Part shown: positions 56,303 to 64,000 of the stretch, in pieces
Layout: every line of letters begins with the position of its first letter
Position numbering within the stretch: the stretch's first letter is position 1
Assembly: GCF_011074885.1 (NCBI RefSeq)
Contig: NC_054689.1
Span: 2,108,001 to 2,172,000 of the forward strand
Direction: 5' to 3'
DNA from: Brettanomyces bruxellensis
Taxonomy: Eukaryota > Ascomycota > Pichiomycetes > Pichiales > Pichiaceae
Length of the DNA: 64,000 nt
Notes under the pieces: model-generated
What the model was told of the DNA's origin: nothing
Seen by the model: the letters and a program-made list of their open reading frames with translations, nothing else
The model's database searches: none
Program-made: the position numbers and the translations under genes

Positions 56303-58321
56303 ATGAGTATTTCGGCGGCAGAAGGCTATGCTGGTAATTTTTGGTCTACGGAGACAGATGCATCTGTTTCTGTTCTGACTGACCATTTTCATGAAAGCAC
56401 AAAAACTATAGAGCACCTTCTTCAGTTTTACAAGGAGAGGATCGCAATAGAGCACGAATATGCACGAAAATTGAATAATTTGGCTAGGAAGAGTGGCTTA
56501 AATTCTATGCGTAAGGAAACTGCAACTTTGACCGACAGTATAAGAGTCTTAATCGATGAGACGAAACAGCTTAGTAATAGCCACTCAGTGGAAGGTGAAA
56601 AGTTATCGGAATTGGTCTATTTACCTCTGAAAGAGTACTTGGGAAATGTTCGCGGCAGCAATAAACCATGGGAGTCAACTATATTGGAGTTTGTCAAATA
56701 TAAAGAAAATTTCCTATCCACTGTTAGGCAATCCCAAAGTAAATATGAATTGTTATGGAAAAAGGTTAATAGCTATAAAACTGAACAAATTCTTTTAGAT
56801 GATACGGAGGCCAATAGAATTCAGAAGAAAATAGACAAATGTACAGAAGAGATGATAAACCAAAGGTCTAACTGCTTCAAAATGATTCACAAATATAACA
56901 AAATTCAGGAGACATTCAAGCAACAATGGTGTCGGTGCTGTGTGGAATTTCAAAGGATTGATGAGGACAGAATAAAATTTATTCGAAGGAATATATGGGA
57001 ATACGCAAATGATATTAGCTCGGCATGTATATGTGATGATCAGAGTGCTGAAAACATTAGGTTGAGCCTTGAAAAATGTTCCTATGAGGCAGATATCAAA
57101 GGATTCACAAAAGCCTATGGTACCGGTAACAAATCGTGCCCACCTTTAAAATTTGTTGATTTTGCGAAAGGGGAGGATATGTCTTCACAAGTATCGAAAT
57201 CTGCAAAAACAGTTGATGTCGACGAATTACTTCGTTCTACGAGATCCAGTAGAAGTGCTTCAAGTTCAATCAGTCCTGTTGAATTTCTGAAAACCAAGAA
57301 GAAACATCCACCCAAAGCTACTGAAGAACAGGAAACAGCAATTAATATGATTGATAGAAGCAGTAAGACTTACTCTGAATTACGCCGAGAAGAAGATGAG
57401 GAAAAAGATGTGAAACATCCTGATGAAGGTGGCTCTGAGCCAAGTACTTACAAAGTAATGTCGGACTACTCTACCACGACAACTGATACTAGTGTAGGGT
57501 CCTCACAAGCTGTGCAGAAAAAAAAGCCTACATCAGAATTGAATAACAGTGTTTTTTCAAATCCATTATTACATTCAACAGCCTCTTCGAATCATCCGAT
57601 TTCCGCACATACCGAGAAAAACAACGTTGCTGACATTTTAGGTAAGAATGATGATCCATTGAAGGCTTATCTCAATGATCTTTCTCTCGGTGGTAATGGT
57701 GATATGTCGAAATTTAGGGAATCCATGAAACTTGCAAATAGTCAGAATAGCTCAAGGAAGCAAAATGGATCTGGTAACCGCGGCTTTTCGAAAGATATAC
57801 ACGAACTACTGAAAGAAGGGGATGTGTACAAAAGTTTTGAAAATACCAGGAAAGATACAATACATCATAAAAAGAGTTTTAGTTGCACTCCCGCATTTCC
57901 AGCGGAAACAAATGTAAGTACTGAGAGAAAAATATCATCGAATAGAAAACAGAGACCCTGGAGCACACAAGATATTGACGGAAGATTATTAAACGATACT
58001 TCAAGAGTTTCTTCAGTTCAGTCACGATCGATAATTCAAAGAAAAGTATCCTCTTTGAGAAGGACCAAGTCACAACATAGTTTAGGCAGCAAATTCATAA
58101 GTGTAGAAAACTTACCAACACATTCCTCCGAGGGTTTCCCAGTTCTTAAATATTACAAAGCGCAGTATAATTATAAGGCTGAGATAGAGCAGGAATTAAG
58201 CTTCAAAAAGAGAGATATCTTGATGATACTTCATCAGCAACTTGATGGCTGGTGGTTTGCAGAGGACGTGAATTCAGGAGAGTCCGGTCTTGCTCCAAGC
58301 AATTATTTAGTTGAACTTTGA
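56303..58321 (+). CDS. HOF1: F-BAR/SH3 cytokinesis protein Hof1 (Cyk2)
   Basis: The 672-residue product is the length of S. cerevisiae Hof1 (669). The F-BAR domain covers ~1-265 (MSISAAEGYAGNFWSTETD, the FCH block KTIEHLLQFYKERIAIEHEYARKL in part, then a long helical bundle). A long Ser-rich linker with basic patches follows, and a C-terminal SH3 (~612-672) with ALYDY-like YKAQYNYKAE, DGWWFAED and SGLAPSNYLVEL. Hof1 localises to the septin ring and bud neck and couples actomyosin ring constriction to the primary septum that Chs2 makes. The start is the ATG at 56303. Confidence 0.92.
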   Translation: MSISAAEGYAGNFWSTETDASVSVLTDHFHESTKTIEHLLQFYKERIAIEHEYARKLNNLARKSGLNSMRKETATLTDSIRVLIDETKQLSNSHSVEGEKLSELVYLPLKEYLGNVRGSNKPWESTILEFVKYKENFLSTVRQSQSKYELLWKKVNSYKTEQILLDDTEANRIQKKIDKCTEEMINQRSNCFKMIHKYNKIQETFKQQWCRCCVEFQRIDEDRIKFIRRNIWEYANDISSACICDDQSAENIRLSLEKCSYEADIKGFTKAYGTGNKSCPPLKFVDFAKGEDMSSQVSKSAKTVDVDELLRSTRSSRSASSSISPVEFLKTKKKHPPKATEEQETAINMIDRSSKTYSELRREEDEEKDVKHPDEGGSEPSTYKVMSDYSTTTTDTSVGSSQAVQKKKPTSELNNSVFSNPLLHSTASSNHPISAHTEKNNVADILGKNDDPLKAYLNDLSLGGNGDMSKFRESMKLANSQNSSRKQNGSGNRGFSKDIHELLKEGDVYKSFENTRKDTIHHKKSFSCTPAFPAETNVSTERKISSNRKQRPWSTQDIDGRLLNDTSRVSSVQSRSIIQRKVSSLRRTKSQHSLGSKFISVENLPTHSSEGFPVLKYYKAQYNYKAEIEQELSFKKRDILMILHQQLDGWWFAEDVNSGESGLAPSNYLVEL

Positions 58322-58499
58322 TGCACTAAAAGATTTCATTTTGTTTGTCCGCAATAAGTCTCGGTTGAAAAATACCTTCCCCCTGTATTAGATTTTCTAT
58401 AAAGATGGTGTAATTTATATAATAACGAAATTTTTGAAACTCTGAGTGAATTCTCTTATATGAAAACAGGAAGTGAGTTGATTAAATGTGAACCAACGT

Positions 58500-61352
58500 T
58501 CAAACAATACCACTCACTCTCTTTACGAAGATGTAACTCAAGAATGAAAAAATAAGCATTCCGCACAAAATACCATAGAACCAATTCAAATTTTCAATAT
58601 CCTGTCCTGGAACCAAGCAATTCATACCCCACAAACCAGTGACAACATTCAATGGAAGAACAATCGAGCCTAGAATTGTAATTTTTCCAAGAATATCATT
58701 CATATCATTATTCACCTTCGTCATATCAATATTAATTTGAGCGAGATAATTGGAATGGGATCTTGCAAGAACCTTTTCATAATGATTTAATGACTGCAGC
58801 ATAGTCACAACATGGTCTTGAATGTCTCCTAGATATAATCCTATCTCGGATTTCGGAGCCATCTCCCATTGTTCATTGCATCGTTTTGCAAAACCTTTTA
58901 TAACATCTGGTTTTGATCCCAATAATCTGATCAAAGACATGACTCTTTTTCTGCATTCCCCAATTCTACGCAACATGTCTCCTTTTCTCTTCCAGCTAAT
59001 AATTTTTGTACTTGAAGAAGATGATGATGATGAAGATGACGAAGAAGAGGCTGATGAATGTGTACGAGGCAAAGACCGCAATGATTCATTTCCAACTCCA
59101 ATCGTTGAACTTCTTCTCTTGAGTCTAACCCACACCCGATCCTCGTCGTCCGATTCATCACTGCTATCATCACTGCCAGAATGATCACCACTTTGCATAT
59201 TTAAAATTTCATCCTCTATTGAGTTTACCTCAACCTCTATACTATCAATTAAAGGTGCAAATGCATCTGTGATATCATCAATCAAAGCGTAGCCGATCCA
59301 GTCGGACGTCATCGTCAAATAATCCTTGAGTAATCTTGCTCTTCTTCTAACATTACCTGGATGTGGAGTCGGCTTGAAATGGAATGTGATAACCCCATGC
59401 CTAAATACAACAACATACATATTCAATGAAACCAACTCATCCTTCCTGGACAAATGCTTTCTGGATGATGTTGACTTGATTGATCTTTTGAGCGACTTTG
59501 AACTTGAACGTAAAGAGCTATGATCATTAGAAGCATGTCTCCTGCCATGGGTCAGATGTAACTGATCCCTGAGCCGTGTCAACCAGTTTTCATTTTTTGA
59601 TCTTATCTCATCCGCATCATCTAAAACACTCAACGCTCTGGCCTTCTCCTTCACTTTTTGTCTGTGATGTTCTTGAGCAACGTCAAACGATGTAAAGCAA
59701 ACAAAATAATAGTCTTTGAATAGTTCAACTTTTTCCCGAGCCTCACCCAAAAAGATATCTTCGTTTGTTAAAGGATGAATTCCAAATGATTTGGAAAGTG
59801 TCTTCATTTCATCTTCTGAAGGATTGCAAACATCCAACCAAAAAGGTGGAATATACTGCCTTTCCATCTGTGGATAATCAGCAACAGAAGACGTTGGTGT
59901 TGTGGACGCAGTTGTTACATGAGAAAGTTTTGAGCTATTTTGAGGTTCTGGGCTCGTACTTCCTCTCGACACATCTCTCAACTTTGTTCTGTAGTACGAT
60001 GGAGAAAACAGTTCTTCAAAAGTCAGACCTTCTTTGTGAATGAGGCCAGAAATATTCTTTGAATGTATAGTCTCGGGCATGTCTTCTCTGAAATATGTAA
60101 ACCTAAATTTTCCCAGCATACTCTCCTTTGCTCTAAAGCTATCATGGCGTTCTCGATCCCATGGAGTAATCCTAGGTGGCCTTAGACGGCCATTGATTAA
60201 TCCAGTTTCCTCCTCCTTTGACCTGATTAGTGGCTCCATGGATGCATCTTCTCCCTGCTCAATATTGGACACTATTGGGTAGTCAAAATTCACCCCACTA
60301 TTATTATCCTTGACAGATGAATTCGGACTTATTTCAGAAGCAGCCTTCTGCATCTTCGATATTCTCTGCACTTCCTCTTGCGCAAATTCATTAAGTACAT
60401 CAATATCCGGCCATGTTTTCTTATTGCCGGTATCGTCAATCGATTCCACGGGAAAGCAAACATCATCGATCGATGAAGCATCTGAACCTTCCCTTGATGA
60501 TGGGTTTGAAGATATATAGACTGAGCTGTCAATGTCCTCGTCACTTTCATCACTGTCATAAAATCCGGATAAGGCATCATTAAATCCGGTCTCCACGGGC
60601 CTATTGATCTCCGAATATGCTCTTCTACGAGGAAATCCATACTTTGAAGAAGTCGCTCCGAAAAATTCTGGTGGTCCTGGAAAGTTCTGAACAAATGGAT
60701 GCGGTGAATTTCTTCCACTTCTCGGATGGTATCTCTGAGAAGGGAGTTCGTTTTCCGGTTGGCCAGTGGCTACGGAATGTCTTGCGGATCCGTAATTCCT
60801 ATGACTTGATAATGTACTTCCCAACCCGGATGAAGTATCACCCGCCGTACTATCAAGATTATGCCTTACAGCTCTATATGGTAGTCGATTCGTCGCTGCT
60901 TTGTTTAATGGACCATTGATTCTGCTCACATTTTTAGCTGACACAATTTGAGGCGCCACAGACGACGTACTTGTATTTTGAGAAAGACCTCTAAAATTTG
61001 GCAATTTCCTAGATACCTTTCTTGCACCTAAAGGTGGGGAGGATATCTTTTTATATGATGGAACCCGATGATATCTTTTACGATCCCTTGTAGTGTCACT
61101 GGAGTTATTTTCCCCGGAAGTCGAATCAGACATCATTGTAAGCGGCTCTTGGTATTCATTACTGTATGCTTTAGATTCTAAAATTCCAGAAGCATTAGCT
61201 TGTCTATGTGTTGCTTCCTTCACCTTAAAATGATTGAGTTTATCCTTTTCACTCAACGCAGTTCGAAGATCTTTGCTTCTGTTGGGTAGAGCGGTGGAGC
61301 TACTGCTTGTATTCGGAGAAACAGACTTGTCCATATCTCCGTTACCTGACAT
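58500..61352 (-). CDS. MNR2: CorA-type Mg2+ transporter, Mnr2-like
   Basis: The 950-residue product fits Mnr2 (969) better than Alr1 (859). A long Ser-rich N-terminus (~400 residues) precedes FRYTYFREDMPETIHSKNIS, a block I associate with the Mnr2 branch. The CorA core ends in two membrane segments (~890-908 and ~920-941) with the selectivity motif GMN in TGLWGMNCLVPGQ. A poly-Ser run is near residue 770. Mnr2 sits in the vacuolar membrane and releases stored Mg2+, whereas Alr1/Alr2 import at the plasma membrane. The family is secure; the Mnr2 rather than Alr assignment is inference. Confidence 0.88.
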   Translation of the reverse strand: MSGNGDMDKSVSPNTSSSSTALPNRSKDLRTALSEKDKLNHFKVKEATHRQANASGILESKAYSNEYQEPLTMMSDSTSGENNSSDTTRDRKRYHRVPSYKKISSPPLGARKVSRKLPNFRGLSQNTSTSSVAPQIVSAKNVSRINGPLNKAATNRLPYRAVRHNLDSTAGDTSSGLGSTLSSHRNYGSARHSVATGQPENELPSQRYHPRSGRNSPHPFVQNFPGPPEFFGATSSKYGFPRRRAYSEINRPVETGFNDALSGFYDSDESDEDIDSSVYISSNPSSREGSDASSIDDVCFPVESIDDTGNKKTWPDIDVLNEFAQEEVQRISKMQKAASEISPNSSVKDNNSGVNFDYPIVSNIEQGEDASMEPLIRSKEEETGLINGRLRPPRITPWDRERHDSFRAKESMLGKFRFTYFREDMPETIHSKNISGLIHKEGLTFEELFSPSYYRTKLRDVSRGSTSPEPQNSSKLSHVTTASTTPTSSVADYPQMERQYIPPFWLDVCNPSEDEMKTLSKSFGIHPLTNEDIFLGEAREKVELFKDYYFVCFTSFDVAQEHHRQKVKEKARALSVLDDADEIRSKNENWLTRLRDQLHLTHGRRHASNDHSSLRSSSKSLKRSIKSTSSRKHLSRKDELVSLNMYVVVFRHGVITFHFKPTPHPGNVRRRARLLKDYLTMTSDWIGYALIDDITDAFAPLIDSIEVEVNSIEDEILNMQSGDHSGSDDSSDESDDEDRVWVRLKRRSSTIGVGNESLRSLPRTHSSASSSSSSSSSSSSSTKIISWKRKGDMLRRIGECRKRVMSLIRLLGSKPDVIKGFAKRCNEQWEMAPKSEIGLYLGDIQDHVVTMLQSLNHYEKVLARSHSNYLAQINIDMTKVNNDMNDILGKITILGSIVLPLNVVTGLWGMNCLVPGQDIENLNWFYGILCGMLIFSFLSYIFVKRVSGIV

Positions 61353-61811
61353 ATTTGCTTAATTATTTGCAGCTCTCATATAAACGATATCAATGCCTTT
61401 GCGAATATGTCTTTCGACTAATTGAGCTTCTGGTAGTAAAAAGAAGGAAGGTTGTAAGGAGGGAGTGACAATTACTCAAAATGTTGGATGCGGCGTAGAG
61501 GTCAAAAAAAAATAAAAAATAAAAAAATAAAATAAAAAGCCCACCCCTAATTATCTTTCCGTTCACACCAGAAAAAATTAGGCTTGCGTATCAAAGGAAA
61601 ACAGGCCACTATTCGATCAGTTTACTTCCAAGCTATATATTTACATCTGTTGTACTAATTAAATAAAGCAGAGTAGACAGCTCCTCCTCTCCTTAATGGA
61701 ATATTTCTTTTCAATTCCTTGCACAATTTAGTTAGCCTTCCATCGTATAATATTTGATAAATTGCCTATTAAAATACAGCTAAATTAACATTGGTCACCC
61801 TTCATTTTCAC
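61353..61811. other. MNR2 promoter and SUB1 3' region
   Basis: It carries an (A5-8 T)n simple repeat at 61504-61538, similar to that at 41128. No gene seen. Confidence 0.5.
61504..61538. repeat. (A5-8 T)n simple repeat
   Basis: Irregular AAAAAAT units upstream of MNR2. Confidence 0.7.
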
Positions 61812-62430
61812 TCAATCCGAACGCTTACTTCTTTTTCTAGACTTCTTACTTCTCTCATCTCTAGATCTTTTCTTTGGTCTTTCGTCAACAACATCTTCAA
61901 ACTCGACACCTTCTAAGTCTTCCTCTTCTGAATCATCTGACTCCTCCGAGCCTGCATTTGCTTCTTCTTTTCTTTTTTCAACCTCTTCCTTATGATCAAT
62001 TGCTTGTAATGCTTCATTGATCTCACCTATCTTTGATACAAGAATTCCCCATTGATCTTCTGTCAAGGAAATGCCCTTCAATAAAATAACGAAAAAGATG
62101 GAATAATTAGTAACTTGATCAAGACGAATTTAAAACAAGAACTTTTATATCAACTTACTTTTGTTCCAGGTAGCCATTCTTCATTCTTCTGGTAATATTC
62201 TCTAATATCCACAAGTTTCATGTTACGGAATTTCCGCACCGTAACACGTCTTCTTTCTGCACCTAACTGGTATACGGTTTAACATTTCAAAGGTTAGTAC
62301 ATTTGCTTATCATCTGATAGCAGCATATTTATCAATAAACGCATACCTCAAATTGTATTTTTGGTTGTCCATCATCCTGTTGCTTCTTGTATGATTTCGG
62401 TTCTTTATGAAACCTATGAAATTTAGCCAT
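61812..62430 (-). CDS. SUB1: Transcriptional coactivator Sub1 (PC4), three exons
   Basis: Spliced product of 151 residues: exon 1 62347-62430 (28 codons), exon 2 62159-62266 (36), exon 3 61812-62075 (87 plus stop); all junctions are phase 0. Exon 1 gives MAKFHRFHKEPKSYKKQQDD; exon 2 gives the PC4 single-stranded-DNA-binding strands RRRVTVRKFRNMKLVDIREYY; exon 3 begins GISLTEDQWGILVSKIGEIN, the PC4 end, and continues into an acidic then Lys/Arg-rich tail. Sub1 binds ssDNA and promotes Pol II and Pol III transcription. S. cerevisiae Sub1 (292) is longer at the C-terminus. Without splicing no single frame carries the fold. Confidence 0.92.
62076..62158 (-). other. SUB1 intron 2 (83 nt)
   Basis: Donor GTAAGT at 62158, branch site TACTAAT (62112-62106), acceptor AG at 62077-62076. 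Confidence 0.88.
62267..62346 (-). other. SUB1 intron 1 (80 nt)
   Basis: Donor GTATGC at 62346, branch site TACTAAC (62299-62293), acceptor CAG ending at 62267. Confidence 0.88.
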
Positions 62431-62810
62431 TCCGAATAGATTTCTTGCAGAAAATTATCTGTAATTGACTAACCTATAACCACTTGGTGATGTTTATGTC
62501 AGCAGATTTCTAAATGGTACGTGGACAAATGTACTTTATCGCATAGGCAGCTTGTTCATGATAAAAACTAGAAAGGTAATTGATATCCAAACTGGCCAAT
62601 GCTTATAGGTAGCCCCTCCCTAATCATTTATTTATTTTTTTCCTCTCTCTCATTTTTCTTTTTTTGTGCTTTTTATTGTTACACAGTAAGGAAGATTTAT
62701 GGCAGCGCACACCACAATCTGCTCAGCTCGGACTCTGTGTACACAAACAGTGAACAAGGATCCCTGGATTATCAATACCAACTTGATAAATCTCAGCTAA
62801 TATTTTTCAA
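62431..62810. other. Divergent promoter between SUB1 and ARA2
   Basis: 380 nt, T-rich in 62620-62680. A 73-codon frame (62599-62820) overlaps the ARA2 start and is not called a gene. Confidence 0.5.
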
Positions 62811-63824
62811 ATGTCATTAAAGTTGCAGAAGGTTAAAGGGACATTGGATGGGATCTCTCCCTTAATTATTGGAGGTGCTGTTTTCAACACGCAGTACAAT
62901 GATAATCCATCTTCAATGCCCGTCAAAAATTTGTTGCTTACAGCATTCCAGAACGGCATAAATGCAATTGATACTTCACCATATTATGGACCCTCCGAAA
63001 TTATTTTAGGAGAAGCTTTGGTCGAGCTAATAAGCGTTGATAAATTTATTACCAGAGATAACTTTTACCTTTGCACGAAGGTTGGTAGGATTCAGTTAGA
63101 CGAGTTTGACTACAGCCCAAACTGGATTAGAAATTCAATATCCCGATCCTTGAGTAGATTTAATACTACATATTTAGATGTTGTTTTTCTTCATGACGTC
63201 GAATTTGTAGAGCTTGATGGAATATACGCTGCACTAAAAGTATTGATGCAGCTTAAGAAGGAAGGAAAAATCAGGTACGTGGGCATTTCCGGCTACCCTG
63301 TCAACTTTCTTTACAAAGTTGCGAAGTCAGTGAGGAATATGCCAGAAACTGGATCATTGGATATTGTGATGAGTTATTCAAATATGTGTCTCCAAAATAT
63401 TACGTTACTTAATTATTATGATAAGTTTATTCAGGATACTGGAATAAAACTTCTTGACAATGCCTCTATTCTCTCTATGTCCCTTCTAAGATCTCAGAAA
63501 ACTCGGAACTTTCATCCAGGCTCTTCTGCGTTGAAGGAACGTTGTAATGAATTGGCTCGAATTTTGAGAAACAAGTATAATGTTGAATTGGCCGATTTAG
63601 CAACAAGGTTTGCTATTCGTATGTGGTCTGATAAGCAAGGAAGAACTGTTATTGGGGTGTCTACGATTTCCGAGCTTGAAGATGCATTAAAGCAGTATAA
63701 GTTAGTCATGTCTAGACAGCAAGATGAAAGCGATGACAGGTTGATTAAATTTTCCCAGAAGTTTTTAGGAGAGCATTTTAACGAGACATGGTCCAGTGGT
63801 ATAAATCATGATCAGGGTATATAA
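62811..63824 (+). CDS. ARA2: D-arabinose dehydrogenase Ara2 (aldo-keto reductase)
   Basis: The 337-residue product (S. cerevisiae 335) is a complete AKR barrel. The catalytic tetrad is visible: D54 and Y59 in INAIDTSPYYGPSE, K90 in LCTKVGR, H128 in FLHDVEF. Conserved Ara2 blocks follow: GISGYPVNFL, NASILSMSLLRSQKTRNFHP and HFNETWSSGI. Ara2 oxidises D-arabinose with NAD+ to D-arabinono-1,4-lactone, the first step to D-erythroascorbate, in the cytosol. The ATG at 62811 starts the family N-terminus. Confidence 0.94.
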   Translation: MSLKLQKVKGTLDGISPLIIGGAVFNTQYNDNPSSMPVKNLLLTAFQNGINAIDTSPYYGPSEIILGEALVELISVDKFITRDNFYLCTKVGRIQLDEFDYSPNWIRNSISRSLSRFNTTYLDVVFLHDVEFVELDGIYAALKVLMQLKKEGKIRYVGISGYPVNFLYKVAKSVRNMPETGSLDIVMSYSNMCLQNITLLNYYDKFIQDTGIKLLDNASILSMSLLRSQKTRNFHPGSSALKERCNELARILRNKYNVELADLATRFAIRMWSDKQGRTVIGVSTISELEDALKQYKLVMSRQQDESDDRLIKFSQKFLGEHFNETWSSGINHDQGI

Positions 63825-63901
63825 TAGTATTCAATTTGTCATGTATGTGTGTATAAAATATTTATTGATATATCAAGGGAAGTTTTGGTATCACCATCCA
63901 A

Positions 63902-64000
63902 TTATAATTTAGCCTGAACCTTATTCACTAATTTCACGGCCGCATTGTCAATCACCACAATATCTCTATCAACTGCCTTCGTACGAAATATAACAACGTT
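63902..64000 (-). CDS. C-terminal end of an unrecognised protein (5' part outside window)
   Basis: The minus-strand frame is open for 32 codons from the window edge to a TAA at 63904-63902. The tail reads VDRDIVVIDNAAVKLVNKVQ then AKL. Residue use looks protein-like and the position, 77 nt from convergent ARA2, suits a gene end. I do not recognise the family. A final -KL is not a complete peroxisomal SKL signal, though AKL is a known variant of it. Confidence 0.45.
   Translation of the reverse strand, partial: NVVIFRTKAVDRDIVVIDNAAVKLVNKVQAKL

Noticed and set aside
59005..59065. Poly-Ser / trinucleotide repeat in MNR2 as a possible mobile or regulatory element
   Set aside because: It is an ordinary coding low-complexity run in an intact reading frame.
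62599..62820. 73-codon plus-strand frame overlapping the ARA2 start
   Set aside because: T-rich composition gives a Phe/Ser/Leu-rich translation; it overlaps ARA2 by ten bases in another frame and has no family match.

Overview
This 64-kb window is nuclear DNA of a budding yeast (Saccharomycotina). Genes are compact, mostly intronless and on both strands. The few introns have GTAAGT/GTATGC donors and TACTAAC or TACTAAT branch sites, and almost every product matches a known yeast family. CTG is read as leucine: a CTG codon encodes the invariant Leu of the MCM2 Walker B motif. This argues against the CUG-Ser clade. An AT-rich, CUG-Leu yeast fits the Pichiaceae (Brettanomyces/Ogataea/Pichia type), but the genus is inference. 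I saw no transposon, tRNA, rRNA or CRISPR array.

Layout. 0-8 kb: 3' end of MEX67 (mRNA export), GMH1 (UNC-50 family), UTP10 (SSU processome). 8-18 kb: SPO14 (phospholipase D), IMG2 (mitoribosome), DET1-type histidine phosphatase with a five-codon first exon, TPI1 with strong codon bias, POP5 (RNase P/MRP). 18-34 kb: ALA1 with two in-frame AUGs, MID1 (Ca2+ channel subunit), PUS4, MON2, CHS3. 34-47 kb: MCM2, an AHC1-like zinc-finger protein, PIS1, POM34, MEU1, TPP1, MRPS8, AIM36, and an AT-rich GH18 chitinase-like gene of bacterial type. 47-58 kb: SNU23, a probable ACM1 homologue interrupted by a one-base frameshift, PAL1 with a 735-nt intron, an SSQ1-type mitochondrial Hsp70, a BUG1-like golgin, HOF1. 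58-64 kb: MNR2-type Mg2+ transporter, SUB1 with two introns, ARA2, and the 3' end of an unrecognised gene.

Most genes are housekeeping and are not organised as operons; divergent pairs share promoters (IMG2/DET1, POP5/ALA1, PUS4/MON2, CHS3/MCM2, MRPS8/AIM36, SNU23/ACM1, BUG1/HOF1, SUB1/ARA2). Several genes concern cell division and the bud neck (ACM1, HOF1, CHS3, MCM2, PAL1), but their proximity is not evidence of a joint system.

The observations most worth following are the ACM1-like Cdh1 inhibitor with KEN, ABBA and D-box motifs split by a frameshift, the GH18 gene as a transfer candidate, the long PAL1 intron, and the AUG-based dual targeting of ALA1.
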